Shown one piece after another: positions 36,383 to 44,431 of a stretch of 57,590 bases of DNA; the first letter of the stretch is position 1; each line of letters opens with the position of its first letter. The DNA lies in NCBI GenBank assembly GCA_025451535.1, contig JANWKE010000103.1, positions 1-57,590 of the forward strand, read 5' to 3'. Below the pieces are notes generated by a model. It was not told the origin of the DNA. It searched no databases and worked only from the letters and a program-made list of their open reading frames with translations. A program made the translations under genes and the position numbers. The DNA is from Verrucomicrobiia bacterium (GTDB lineage Bacteria; Verrucomicrobiota; Verrucomicrobiia; Limisphaerales; UBA11358).

Positions 36383-37572
36383 GGCGCGCTGGTGAATGTT
36401 TGCGGCTGGAAAAAATAGAGCAACTCTTTGTTATTGTAGTCGCTGGTTTTAACCATTTGCCCGGCGACCGCCGTGCGAAACGTATGGCGGCCATTGCCCG
36501 TGGTGCCGTTGGGCAGCAACGGCCAGAGGAACGTCAGCCGCAACTCCCGCAAATTGGCCATCAGTTGTGGCACATTGGAAACCTTCACCCACAGAACAGA
36601 CACGCCCGGGATATCACCCGCGGCTTTAGCGGTCGCCTGCCAGAAAAATCCATTCCAATAAACCTGATCCCCGGCTTTGTACGACAACTTCCGCTGCCAG
36701 AGCGGCGGAGTGTTAACCGGCGCCGGCACGTTTTGACAAATCATCTTGTAGCTGAAGGAATCGCTCCGGATGATGTCGTTGTCCTGCGGCGGTTTCTCCA
36801 CCGCCGGCCCGCTGAGGGAACGGACATAGGCGACCACATAATTACTGATGCCACCCTGGACTAAATTGGGAATAGGGGTGCCCTGAACCTGATCAATATA
36901 TTCCGGCGTGCTGAGCAGCCCGATGATGTTCACGCCACTGGTAATGGGCGCACCGGCCAGAGGCACACTGGCAGTCGGATATGGAAATGCGGACGGCGCA
37001 ATCGAGTAATTGGCATAGGTATACCCGTTCACGCCGCCGCCACCGATCGTTCCGTCTTGTTTGTAGTAAGTCCAGGTATTGGTGATGGCCACGACGTAAT
37101 TGGTCAAGTCATCCAGACCGCGTGCGCCGTTGCGGATGTTTTCGATGAGCACGGTCGCGTCCTGGCCAATCAAGGTTTCCTCGCGATTGTCCTTCTGGAC
37201 GTTGAGTCCGGCGGGCAGCACGCCGATGATGGCCACCAGCGCGATGCCGATGATGGCCAGGCAAATCGCAATCTCGACCATGGTAAAACCCGAGCGGCCG
37301 GAGGGGCGAGTTACACGAGTCCCTGAAACCAAGCCTTGGGCGTGATAGATTCTGTCACTTTCGGTGGGGCGAGCGTCCCCGCGAGCCGGACACGGCGCGC
37401 CGAAGCTTTGCGGAGGCGGCTCGTCAGTAGCCTCGCCCCACCAAACTATACCAGCACGCAAATCCCGGATGGAACCCGTGACACGTGACATGCGACACGT
37501 GACACGATTTTGTCGGCGACCGTTTCCTGTCACCTGCCACTTGCCACCTGTCACTGTATTCCGAATTTTCAT
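36379..37572 (-). CDS. Verru_Chthon cassette protein B-like pseudopilin
   Basis: A 397-residue pseudopilin with cleavage site G|FTMVEIAICLAIIGIALVA (Glu at +5) followed by IGVLPAGLNVQKDNREETL, as in Verru_Chthon cassette protein B (GspI/PilV-like). It starts in an ATGA overlap with the preceding stop (37569-37572). The leader before the cleavage site is 95 residues, extreme for a prepilin. Its parts are a paired heptamer array (37478-37553), family B palindrome 37363-37442 (WWGEATDEPPPQSFG) and a family A half copy ([11 protein letters not shown]). A TTG near 37335 would give a short leader and is the main alternative start, but coupling favours the ATG. Confidence 0.8.
   Translation of the reverse strand: MKIRNTVTGGKWQVTGNGRRQNRVTCRMSRVTGSIRDLRAGIVWWGEATDEPPPQSFGAPCPARGDARPTESDRIYHAQGLVSGTRVTRPSGRSGFTMVEIAICLAIIGIALVAIIGVLPAGLNVQKDNREETLIGQDATVLIENIRNGARGLDDLTNYVVAITNTWTYYKQDGTIGGGGVNGYTYANYSIAPSAFPYPTASVPLAGAPITSGVNIIGLLSTPEYIDQVQGTPIPNLVQGGISNYVVAYVRSLSGPAVEKPPQDNDIIRSDSFSYKMICQNVPAPVNTPPLWQRKLSYKAGDQVYWNGFFWQATAKAAGDIPGVSVLWVKVSNVPQLMANLRELRLTFLWPLLPNGTTGNGRHTFRTAVAGQMVKTSDYNNKELLYFFQPQTFTSAP
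37300..37442. repeat. Family A half copy plus full family B palindrome
   Basis: GGAGGGGCGAG... (37300-37325) is one arm of family A without its partner. 37363-37442 is family B: left arm GGTGGGGCGAG to GCGAGCC, right arm GGCTCGTCAGTAG to CTCGCCCCACC. Families A and B share GG(A/T)GGGGCGAG ends and are probably related. Confidence 0.75.
37478..37553. repeat. Pair of facing heptanucleotide arrays
   Basis: GTGACAC, GTGACAT, GCGACAC, GTGACAC (37478-37505) face CCTGTCA, CCTGCCA, CTTGCCA, CCTGTCA (37526-37553) across 20 bp. GTGACA and TGTCAC are reverse complements, so the arrays are inverted arms. They encode residues 7-31 of the cassette B-like leader. Confidence 0.85.
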
Positions 37573-38447
37573 TTTATTTTCGGTTCCGCCAGCGTCGCCC
37601 GGCCGGTCAGCGAGTCAATCTCAATGATGTTGTACGCGTTGGTGCTGTTGCCGGGCGGAACTTCATAGACCTGCGGCGGCCGGAGCTGAAACGTCTTGGT
37701 GTTCGGATCCACCCCCGGCAACACGCTGCCGCGCGCGAGCGGGATGTACTCATGTCTCGGGGCCACGGTCTGCCCGTCATCCGTCAGTTGGCCGAGGTAG
37801 TTGAACGCAATGTAAGGCACAAAAGGATAAGTAAAAGGAGGGATACTATTCGTTTCTGTGGGAAACGGAATGATGCTCGACAAGTTAAAACCGTAAATGT
37901 TGTAACTTTTGCCGCTGCCCAGCGGGTCGGTAACGGTATAAAATCTATTTGTCGGTTCGTTGAATTTTTGCTCGGCGATGAATATGCCCTCGGGCAGCGA
38001 CTGCCACGGGGCAAGGTAATGCCACTGGTGCTGTCCGGGCTGGTCACCCACCTGGCCGTAAGCGGCAAACGTGTAGCCGGTCAATTGCTTGTCGCACAGA
38101 TTGGTCGTGGCGGACATGCTCCGTTTCGCAAAGGACATGGTGTTCCAAAAATTCGTCGGCACGAAGATCATATAGACCGTGGTACGCTGGCCGATGGCCA
38201 GTTGGCGCGCGCGGGCGACGTCGTTGAGCATCTGCTGGTCGGCGGCGGTCATGGCATCCGCATGGCCGAAATTCTTGAACGCCGGCACGGCCAGCGCCGC
38301 GATGATGGCCATGATGGCCAGCACCGTCAGCATCTCGACGAGGGTAAAACCGGTCGAGGGTCGAGGGTCGAGGGTCGAGCACGCCGTCTGCCTTGCGCAC
38401 TGTCGTCTCTCGTCTCTCGTCTCTCGTCTCTCGACTTTCATACTCAT
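37569..38447 (-). CDS. Verru_Chthon cassette protein D-like pseudopilin
   Basis: A 292-residue pseudopilin with cleavage site G|FTLVEMLTVLAIMAIIAAL (Glu at +5), then ARARQLAIGQRTTVYMIF, the feature of cassette protein D and GspH/FimT-like minor pilins. It starts by ATGA overlap (38444-38447). The 33-residue leader is encoded by two heptamer arrays: CGTCTCT units give KVERRETRDERRQ, and GGTCGAG units give TLDPRPST. The gene continues into the cassette B-like gene by another ATGA overlap. The body is rich in Pro/Asn/Tyr. Predicted minor subunit of the pilus-like fibre. Confidence 0.82.
   Translation of the reverse strand: MSMKVERRETRDERRQCARQTACSTLDPRPSTGFTLVEMLTVLAIMAIIAALAVPAFKNFGHADAMTAADQQMLNDVARARQLAIGQRTTVYMIFVPTNFWNTMSFAKRSMSATTNLCDKQLTGYTFAAYGQVGDQPGQHQWHYLAPWQSLPEGIFIAEQKFNEPTNRFYTVTDPLGSGKSYNIYGFNLSSIIPFPTETNSIPPFTYPFVPYIAFNYLGQLTDDGQTVAPRHEYIPLARGSVLPGVDPNTKTFQLRPPQVYEVPPGNSTNAYNIIEIDSLTGRATLAEPKIK
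38352..38431. repeat. Two heptanucleotide arrays, GGTCGAG x4 and CGTCTCT x4
   Basis: Four exact GGTCGAG units (38352-38379) and four exact CGTCTCT units (38404-38431), 24 bp apart. Read from opposite strands the units are GAGGGTC and GAGAGAC, five of seven bases alike, so this looks like a diverged facing pair. Exact unit identity suggests recent expansion. All lies in the cassette D-like leader. Confidence 0.85.
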
Positions 38448-39274
38448 TGCCAGCTTAAAATGTTGTCCTTGTTGTTGCCCTGGTTTGCGGTCACCGCGGG
38501 ATCCACCTTGCCATCCGGCCCGGCGGACCAGACCATCACGTTGCCGTGGAACCGGAAATTGTTGTTTTTGCTGGTGTCCGGATTGACCAATCCATTCAAT
38601 CCGGGATTTGTGTTCGCTCCGGCCGGGCCAGACACCTTATCCAAACAATAAAAGGGATCCTGACATTGATTGTCCGCGTTCAGGTTCAAGGTGATCACGT
38701 AAGGGTTCTTCCACGGATCGCGATAAACCAGGTCCGGTCCCACACCCGGCATGCTCGGATCGCCGACCTGCGTGGCATTCAGGAACAAGGTCTGCTGCGG
38801 GTTCTTCTGGTGGTTCTGGTTGACCGCCGTCACCGCGGTGTTGGTGATGTCCATCAAAATGGCGATGACTTCGCTGTTGCTGGTATAATAATTCGCCGGA
38901 GCCGGAACGGGCCACGAAGCGGTCGGGCTGACTGGAAACACGCCGCCGTAGGTAAACTGGCCGCCGTTTTGCATCGCCAACGTTTGGGCGGCGGGCGAAA
39001 TGGGCAGGCGGCTGTAGGCCGAATCATAGTTTTGAATGGCGTTCAGGAGATTGCTGATGTCCAGCCGCGCCTGCTTTTTCTGCGCCTGCACCCGGGCCGC
39101 CGACAGGGCCGGCAACAGCATCGCCGCCAGAATGGCGATGATGGCGATGACCGTCAGCAATTCCACGATGGTGAAGGCCCTCTCAGTTACGATTTGCGAT
39201 TTACGATTTGGGATTGAGGACATCGCGCCACCTGGCCGATTTTGGATTTTGCAATTCAGAGGAATCGTTTTCAT
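38444..39274 (-). CDS. GspG-like pseudopilin
   Basis: A 276-residue pseudopilin with A|FTIVELLTVIAIIAILAAM (Glu at +5) and the major-pseudopilin style continuation LLPALSAARVQAQKKQARLD and NAIQNYDSAYSRLP. Ala at -1 instead of Gly. The 33-residue leader (LNCKIQNR ... IPNRKSQIV) is encoded by AAATCGT/AAATCCA-type heptamers. It is followed by the cassette D-like gene in an ATGA overlap. The upstream pilin stops 447 bp away, so a separate promoter is possible. Likely a GspG-type subunit. Confidence 0.85.
   Translation of the reverse strand: MKTIPLNCKIQNRPGGAMSSIPNRKSQIVTERAFTIVELLTVIAIIAILAAMLLPALSAARVQAQKKQARLDISNLLNAIQNYDSAYSRLPISPAAQTLAMQNGGQFTYGGVFPVSPTASWPVPAPANYYTSNSEVIAILMDITNTAVTAVNQNHQKNPQQTLFLNATQVGDPSMPGVGPDLVYRDPWKNPYVITLNLNADNQCQDPFYCLDKVSGPAGANTNPGLNGLVNPDTSKNNNFRFHGNVMVWSAGPDGKVDPAVTANQGNNKDNILSWQ
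39188..39252. repeat. Heptanucleotide arrays in a pilin leader (direct)
   Basis: TACGATT, TGCGATT, TACGATT, TGGGATT (39188-39215), then two GATTTTG units (39239-39252) after 23 bp. Unlike most other pairs these are in the same orientation. They encode most of the leader of the GspG-like gene. Confidence 0.75.
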
Positions 39275-39277
39275 AGG

Positions 39278-39720
39278 TTAAAAGAGGGTTCTTCCGCGAG
39301 GGGAGCTGTGGAACGCGCCGGCCGTCCTGGAGTGCGGTGGCGGTGACACCGCTTTCGATATCGCAAGCAGCGTGAAAATGGCATTCCTTGTTCGCGGATT
39401 CAACGTCCTTTGCAAAAGCGGCGTCGCGCTCCACTTGCCGCCGCAGTCCAGGACGCTCACGCGCCAGTCATGGCCCGGTCCTTTCGCAAATCGCTTTGTA
39501 ACGCGCGGATGCCATGCGCAGTCGTGCCACTCAATGGCCAGGCAACGGCCGGACCGGCGACCAGTGGCAAAATTGGGTGGGGCGAGGCTACTGACGAGCC
39601 GGCTTTGGCGCGTCAAAATCCGGCGGCGGCGGCTCGCGAGTACGCTCGCCCCACCGAAAGCTTCAAAAGGCGCAACTACCGGGCGACCGGATTTTGATTT
39701 GGCATTGCTACGCATAAGCT
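39278..39720. other. Gene-free spacer with two large palindromes
   Basis: 443 bp between two pseudopilin genes. 39323-39455: imperfect inverted arms CGTCCTGGAGTGCGG and CCGCAGTCCAGGACG. 39576-39655: family B palindrome, GGTGGGGCGAG to CTCGCCCCACC. I find no convincing gene; open frames here are translations of the repeats. Confidence 0.7.
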
Positions 39721-40524
39721 TCAGGGCACTGCGCCGTTGTTGATTTGAACGGTTTTGGTCCAGTTGCAGATGAGGTTGGTATTCCCGGCAATCTCGAGTT
39801 GAATCCACAAGTCATACGACGCGGGATTGTTGGTGCCGGGGTAGGCGTAACGCCAGGGATTCACGCCCGCGTTGTTGGCCATGCCGAGCGGATTGTAGCT
39901 GGTATCCGGCCCGCCGACGGGCGTCACCAGAAGATTGGCCGAAGCGGTGCCGATCTTCACCGTTTGGAATTGATTGGTATTGAGGTCCGGAAGAAAATTC
40001 CGGGCTTGCTGCACGGATTCATCGGCGCCGGGTTTGTTGCAATTCATGAAACCACCCACCCCCGGCCCAAACACGCTGCCCAACGCGCTCACGGGAATCG
40101 TCGCGTTGTGGTCCAGGGTCATGTAAGAATCCACGCCGCTCAGATTGGTGCGCAGCGTGCCTTCCAACTCATAGTACAATTCGTTGGTCAGGGGGCCGTA
40201 GGGGCAGGACGGCGGGTAAAAACCGTAGGCGGATTTGTAATTTTCGAGCGCGGTTTCCAACTGCGACATCTGGGCCTGGGCGTTGTGGATGAATGCCTGC
40301 CGTTTCACCGTGTTGGCCACCGGGAAAATGAGCGCGGCAATCACGGCAATCACGGCGATGACCGTCAGCAGTTCAATGAGGGTGAAAGCCGACAGGTGGC
40401 AGGTGACAGGTGACAGGTGACAGGAATGTCCCGCACCCGCCGCGCTCGTCTCGCCACTCGCCACTCGCCTGCCGGGCCGAAGCCTGGCGAAGGCGGGCCA
40501 CTTGTCACATTTGTTCGTTTTCAT
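39721..40524 (-). CDS. GspG-like pseudopilin with repeat-derived leader
   Basis: A 267-residue pseudopilin with A|FTLIELLTVIAVIAVIAAL and the body QAFIHNAQAQMSQLETALEN, then YKSAYGFYPP, which is the GspG-type helix. Its ATG overlaps the BrnA antitoxin stop (ATGA, 40521-40524). The 46-residue leader holds HLSPVTCHLSA from CCTGTCA heptamers and WPAFARLRPGRRVASG from a GC-rich inverted segment (40441-40505). -1 is Ala. It is translationally coupled to the toxin-antitoxin pair, an unusual neighbour for a pilin. Confidence 0.83.
   Translation of the reverse strand: MKTNKCDKWPAFARLRPGRRVASGETSAAGAGHSCHLSPVTCHLSAFTLIELLTVIAVIAVIAALIFPVANTVKRQAFIHNAQAQMSQLETALENYKSAYGFYPPSCPYGPLTNELYYELEGTLRTNLSGVDSYMTLDHNATIPVSALGSVFGPGVGGFMNCNKPGADESVQQARNFLPDLNTNQFQTVKIGTASANLLVTPVGGPDTSYNPLGMANNAGVNPWRYAYPGTNNPASYDLWIQLEIAGNTNLICNWTKTVQINNGAVP
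40391..40470. repeat. Heptanucleotide array with possible facing partner
   Basis: GACAGGT, GGCAGGT, GACAGGT, GACAGGT, GACAGGA (40391-40425). About 20 bp further are roughly three CTCGCCA units (40445-40467) that, read from the other strand (TGGCGAG), resemble the first array only loosely. The arrays lie in the leader of the pseudopilin. Confidence 0.75.
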
Positions 40525-40814
40525 CGTTCACGCACTTCGTGTTCCATTCGTTCACTGAGCCACTGTTTGATCATGCTCTGGTAATTCAAGTACCGCGACC
40601 GCGCCAGGCGTTTGATGCGCGCCAGCATCCGCGGATCGATGCGCAACGTGATGGTCACCGACTCGGCAGATTCGGCGCTGCCGGCCACCGCCGCCTCCAT
40701 CAGGCGCAGGTCCGGCCGGTTCTCCGCCCAAAAGTCCGCCTCCGCCGCTTCGTTGTCGAAGAGCGGGACTTCTTCCCATCTGGCAAATGTTCTCACAAAA
40801 GTGACCTGTGACAC
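40521..40814 (-). CDS. BrnA-like antitoxin (ribbon-helix-helix)
   Basis: A 97-residue protein. The C-terminal half is a ribbon-helix-helix segment (TITLRIDPRMLARIKRLARS, then NYQSMIKQWLSERMEHE); the N-half has the EAADFW-like AEADFWAENRPDL found in BrnA/CopG-type antitoxins. BrnA neutralises its toxin and represses its own operon. It lies downstream of a BrnT-like toxin with 62 bp between, the normal toxin-then-antitoxin order. Its start codon and first seven codons (MSQVTFV) lie within a heptamer array (40801-40828), so part of the N-terminus is repeat-encoded. Its stop overlaps the next pseudopilin start. Confidence 0.75.
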   Translation of the reverse strand: MSQVTFVRTFARWEEVPLFDNEAAEADFWAENRPDLRLMEAAVAGSAESAESVTITLRIDPRMLARIKRLARSRYLNYQSMIKQWLSERMEHEVRER

Positions 40815-40886
40815 GTGACGTGTGACAGGATTCGGTCAGACACGGTTCGTGACATAATCCTGTCACCTGCCTCTTGTCACCTGTCA
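40801..40886. repeat. Pair of facing heptanucleotide arrays at the toxin-antitoxin junction
   Basis: GTGACCT, GTGACAC, GTGACGT, GTGACAG (40801-40828) face CCTGTCA, CCTGCCT, CTTGTCA, CCTGTCA (40859-40886). GTGACAG and CTGTCAC are complementary, so a long stem is possible. One array covers the antitoxin start, the other the last codons of the toxin (AGDR). This is nearly the same layout as 37478-37553. Confidence 0.85.
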
Positions 40887-41173
40887 CCGGCATTCAGTGT
40901 CTGATCCATCTTCCGCTGGTAAAAGAAGCGTTCCTCCGGTTCGAACGGGCGTGCCAACATCACCCGCACCAGCCGTCCGTTCGTCCGGTACACGCTGAAA
41001 ATTCCAACGCCACCCGCCGACATGCCCAGGTTGAAAAAGCGCGCCTGCACGCCGAATCGCGCCGAGTCCGGCAAAAGCCGGATGGCAAACGGGTCCTCGA
41101 AGGACTCTTCGATTTCCAGCTGAGTCAAAGAACTTTCCGGTGCAAATGGCGAATTATTCCAATCAAACTCCAT
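40877..41173 (-). CDS. BrnT-like toxin
   Basis: A 98-residue protein. MEFDWNNSPFAPESSLTQLE and IEESFEDPFAIRLLP match the FEWD...F.EA...F.DP pattern of BrnT toxins, and GIFSVYRTNGRLVRVMLARP with FEPEERFFYQRKM matches the later strands and the ER..Y helix. BrnT is a ribonuclease that blocks translation. The usual early basic/His residues in the active site are not obvious (NSPFAPE replaces the KN..KH stretch), so activity is doubtful. The last four residues come from repeat DNA. It is first of the pair, 123 bp from the pilC-like gene on the same strand. Confidence 0.65.
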   Translation of the reverse strand: MEFDWNNSPFAPESSLTQLEIEESFEDPFAIRLLPDSARFGVQARFFNLGMSAGGVGIFSVYRTNGRLVRVMLARPFEPEERFFYQRKMDQTLNAGDR

Positions 41174-41295
41174 AACGAGCTAGTTGTAAATAATACGCCC
41201 ATGCAATGTCTTTACATTGTATTTACGCATGGATACTGTTCTTTGTCAACGGTTTTTTATCGAACCGAAGCGAATTGGCTCTGGACCGACTAAAA

Positions 41296-42600
41296 TTACT
41301 GGCTATCACCGCCGCTGCCGGACAGGTTGCTGATCATTGCAATCAAGGGCAGGAACATGGCGATGACGATGCTGCCCACGATCACCGCCAGAAAGATAAT
41401 CATGATTGGCTCGAGCAATGAAGTCATGGCGGACACGGCATTGTCCACCTCTTCGTCGTAGTTGTCGGCGATGCGCAGCAACATTTCCGGCAGGGCGCCG
41501 GTCTGTTCGCCCACGTCCACCATGCTGACGACCATGGGCGGGAAGACGCCGGAACCTTCCAGCGGCGCGGTGATGGTTTCACCTTCCTTGACGGCCTCAT
41601 GGACCCCGCCGACGGCGTTGGCGATGATGACGTTGCCGGCGGTTTCCTTGACAATGGTCAACGCCTGCAAAATTGGAACACCGCTGCTGACGAGCGTGCC
41701 CAGGGTGCGGGTGAAGCGGGCGATGGCCACCTTGCTGATCACCGGGCCAAGGACCGGAACCTTCAATTTGAATTTGTCCCAGACCAGCCGGCCGACCCGG
41801 GTCCGGATGATCAACATAAACACCACCACGCAAACCGCAACGCAGATGGACGTCACGAAAAAGTGGTTCTTGACCGCGCTGCTGACCGCCAGCACAAAGA
41901 GGGTGAATTTCGGCATCTTGACGTTCATGCCTTCGAAGACACCCTGGAACCGGGGAATGACAAACGTCAGCAGCAGGATCATGATGCCTGTCGCCACGAT
42001 GAGCACGGCGATCGGATAAAACATCGCGGCCTTGACCTTGCCCTTGATCTTCTGCGCCTTCTCGGAAAATTCCGCCAATCGTTTCAACACCACTTCCAGC
42101 ACGCCACCCAGTTCGCCGGCCTTGACCATGTTGACAAAGAGGCGGTTGAAAACCTTGGGATGCTGCGCGAGCGCCTCGGAAAAGGTGCTGCCGCCTTCGA
42201 TCGCGAGCGCCAGCTCGCTCAGGATGCCCCGGAGCGTCGCATTGCGTTCCTGTTTTTCCAGCACGCGCAAACCGCGCAGGAGCGGCAGGCCCGCGTCCAC
42301 CAGCGTGGCCAGCTGGCGCGTGAACGTCGTCAACACCTTCGGCTTCACCCGGCCGCTCAAGCCGGGAATCTTGATCTGGATATCGAGCGCGCCCCCTTTT
42401 CTTTTTCCGCCCGACCGGGGCGCCGCCTTGGACTTTTTCCGGCTGACTTTTTCCTGGGGTTTTTCGGCCTCGACAATTTTGGTCGGGAAGAAACCCATTT
42501 CCTTGACACGGCCAATGGCCTCGTTCTGGCTGGCGACTTCGATCGTGCCTTTGGTTTCCTTGCCGTGCGCATCCAGCGCCACATAACTGTATTTCGGCAT
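41296..42600 (-). CDS. pilC: PilC/GspF inner-membrane platform protein
   Basis: A 434-residue type IV pilus/type II secretion platform protein. N-terminal MPKYSYVALDAHGKETKGTI is the GspF opening; two T2SSF domains follow (FTRQLATLVDAGLPLLRGLR; FTRTLGTLVSSGVPILQALT) with three membrane helices (AVLIVATGIMILLLTFVIP and two later). It anchors the ATPases and recruits pilin. It is the last of a leftward set with two PilB-like ATPases and PilT. The Lys/Arg-rich stretch near 52-68 is a linker. The upstream spacer 42618-42709 holds a heptamer pair. Confidence 0.93.
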   Translation of the reverse strand: MPKYSYVALDAHGKETKGTIEVASQNEAIGRVKEMGFFPTKIVEAEKPQEKVSRKKSKAAPRSGGKRKGGALDIQIKIPGLSGRVKPKVLTTFTRQLATLVDAGLPLLRGLRVLEKQERNATLRGILSELALAIEGGSTFSEALAQHPKVFNRLFVNMVKAGELGGVLEVVLKRLAEFSEKAQKIKGKVKAAMFYPIAVLIVATGIMILLLTFVIPRFQGVFEGMNVKMPKFTLFVLAVSSAVKNHFFVTSICVAVCVVVFMLIIRTRVGRLVWDKFKLKVPVLGPVISKVAIARFTRTLGTLVSSGVPILQALTIVKETAGNVIIANAVGGVHEAVKEGETITAPLEGSGVFPPMVVSMVDVGEQTGALPEMLLRIADNYDEEVDNAVSAMTSLLEPIMIIFLAVIVGSIVIAMFLPLIAMISNLSGSGGDSQ

Positions 42601-42617
42601 AAACTAAAACGGTTCAA

Positions 42618-42704
42618 AGTCCCCAATCCCCAGTCTCCCGTCAATTGCCCTCGAAGCTCGCGGACTCGACTGTGGACTGCGGACTGTTAACTGGGGACTC
42701 ATCG
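42618..42704. repeat. Pair of facing heptanucleotide arrays between pilB and pilC
   Basis: AGTCCCC, AATCCCC, AGTCTCC (42618-42638) face CTGTGGA, CTGCGGA, CTGTTAA, CTGGGGA and a partial unit (42670-42700). Read from the other strand the second set is AGTCCNC-type, so they are inverted arms. The words resemble the CCCCAGT/CCCCAAT heptamers known from filamentous cyanobacteria. Confidence 0.8.
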
Positions 42705-42709
42705 TGGAC

Positions 42710-44419
42710 TCATGTGTATTTGACGATTTCCTCAATAGTGGTATCACCTTCAAAAATGCTGCGCAAGCCGTCTTCGCGCAAGGTCACCATCCCCAATTCG
42801 ACGGCTTTCTGGCGCACCACCACCGTGGGCGCGCGTTCATTGATCAAGGTCCGGATCGCTTCGCTGATGATGAGCAGTTCAAAGATGCCCTTCCGGCCCT
42901 TGTAACCGGTGTCGTTGCAGGTGGAGCAGCCGCGGCCATAATGGAACACCTTGTCGCCCAGGTCGTGCGGCGAAAGGTTCAACAAGGCCAGTTGGTCCTC
43001 CGTCGGTTCGAACGGCGTCCGGCAATTCGGGCAGATGGTCCGGACCAGCCGCTGGGCCAGCACCGCCATCAACGTCGAGGAAATCAGAAACGGCTCGACG
43101 CCCATGTCCAGCAGGCGCGTCACCGCGCCCGGCGCGTCGTTGGTGTGCAGCGTGCTCAACACCAGGTGGCCGGTCAGGGAGGCCTGGATGGAAATCTGCG
43201 CCGTTTCCAGGTCACGCATTTCCCCCACCATGATGATGTCCGGGTCCTGGCGCAAAAACGACCGCAAGGCCTTGCCAAACGTCATGCCCACGGCTTCGGC
43301 GATGGCCACTTGCATGATGCCTTCGATGTCGTATTCCACCGGGTCCTCGGCGGTGAGCAGTTTGGAATCCAGGGTGTTGATGCGCCGCAGGCAGGAATAG
43401 AGGGTCGTGGTTTTGCCCGAACCGGTCGGCCCGGTGACAATCATGATGCCGTTGGGGCGCAGAATCGCGTCGGTCACGTAATCATGCACGTATTTGGGAA
43501 AACCCAGGGTTTCGATGTCCAGGTTGACCGCCGCGCGGTCGAGCACGCGCAACACGACCGATTCACCGAACTGCGTCGGCAGGGTGGACACGCGCAAATC
43601 AATCTGCCGGTTGCCCATCGCGAAATTGATGCGTCCGTCCTGCGGCAGCCGCCGTTCGGAAATGTTCAGGCCGGACATGACCTTGATGCGCGAAATCACC
43701 GGCAGGGCGAGGTGTTTCGGCGGCGGCGACATTTCATAGAGGGCGCCGTCCACGCGGTAGCGAATGCGGAATTCGGTTTCGAACGGCTCGAAATGAATGT
43801 CACTGGCGCGGTCCTGGATGGCCTGGAACAGGACCAGGTTCACGAATTTTACGATGGGCGCCTCGTTGGCGAGGTTCTCCATCAGCCGTTCATCCTCCAG
43901 CGCGCCGGCTTCGCTCACTTCCCGGGCAATCTCGGCGTCCTCCCCCAGTTCCTTGAGAATCTGGGAGACGTCCCCCGCCTCCTCCTGGCCGTAATGCTGG
44001 TCAATCGCCTTTTCGATGTCGGCGGGGTCGGCCACCACCACCTGCACGTCCTTTTTGACCGCGAAATGAATTTCGTCCGGCCGCCCCGGGTCGAGCGGGT
44101 CGGCCAGCGCGACCTGCACCGTCCCGTCCTGGGTGGCCACCGGCAGGCACTGATACATCCGCGCGACATTGGCCGGGATTGTCTTCAACAACTCGGGTGT
44201 GAATTGAACCTCACGCAGGGAAACGACCTTGGTGCCCAGATAATTGGCCATCACCTGCAGAATGTCATCCATCTGCATGATCCCGAAATCCTGGAGGAGA
44301 TTGATGATGGGCGTACCGCTGCGTTTGAATTCGGCGGCGACCTCCTCGTACTGCAGGTCGTCAATCAACCCCAGCTCTATGACGAGCGAGAGCAACGGAC
44401 TGGAAACTTCTTCGGCCAT
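42710..44419 (-). CDS. pilB: GspE/PilB-type assembly ATPase
   Basis: A 569-residue secretion/pilus ATPase. The N-terminal MshEN-like domain ([20 protein letters not shown]) is followed by the ATPase core: Walker [13 protein letters not shown], Asp box [10 protein letters not shown], Walker B-type [13 protein letters not shown], His box [12 protein letters not shown], and a zinc site with four Cys ([12 protein letters not shown] and [12 protein letters not shown]). It powers pilin polymerisation. It starts 12 bp after the pilT stop. A second, diverged copy lies at 45697-47400, so the locus has two extension-type ATPases and one retraction ATPase. Confidence 0.93.
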   Translation of the reverse strand: MAEEVSSPLLSLVIELGLIDDLQYEEVAAEFKRSGTPIINLLQDFGIMQMDDILQVMANYLGTKVVSLREVQFTPELLKTIPANVARMYQCLPVATQDGTVQVALADPLDPGRPDEIHFAVKKDVQVVVADPADIEKAIDQHYGQEEAGDVSQILKELGEDAEIAREVSEAGALEDERLMENLANEAPIVKFVNLVLFQAIQDRASDIHFEPFETEFRIRYRVDGALYEMSPPPKHLALPVISRIKVMSGLNISERRLPQDGRINFAMGNRQIDLRVSTLPTQFGESVVLRVLDRAAVNLDIETLGFPKYVHDYVTDAILRPNGIMIVTGPTGSGKTTTLYSCLRRINTLDSKLLTAEDPVEYDIEGIMQVAIAEAVGMTFGKALRSFLRQDPDIIMVGEMRDLETAQISIQASLTGHLVLSTLHTNDAPGAVTRLLDMGVEPFLISSTLMAVLAQRLVRTICPNCRTPFEPTEDQLALLNLSPHDLGDKVFHYGRGCSTCNDTGYKGRKGIFELLIISEAIRTLINERAPTVVVRQKAVELGMVTLREDGLRSIFEGDTTIEEIVKYT

Positions 44420-44431
44420 ATCAGGAAAGCA

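Noticed and set aside
37478-40886. CRISPR-like arrays
   Set aside because: Units are 7 bp with no spacers of constant length and no cas genes nearby.
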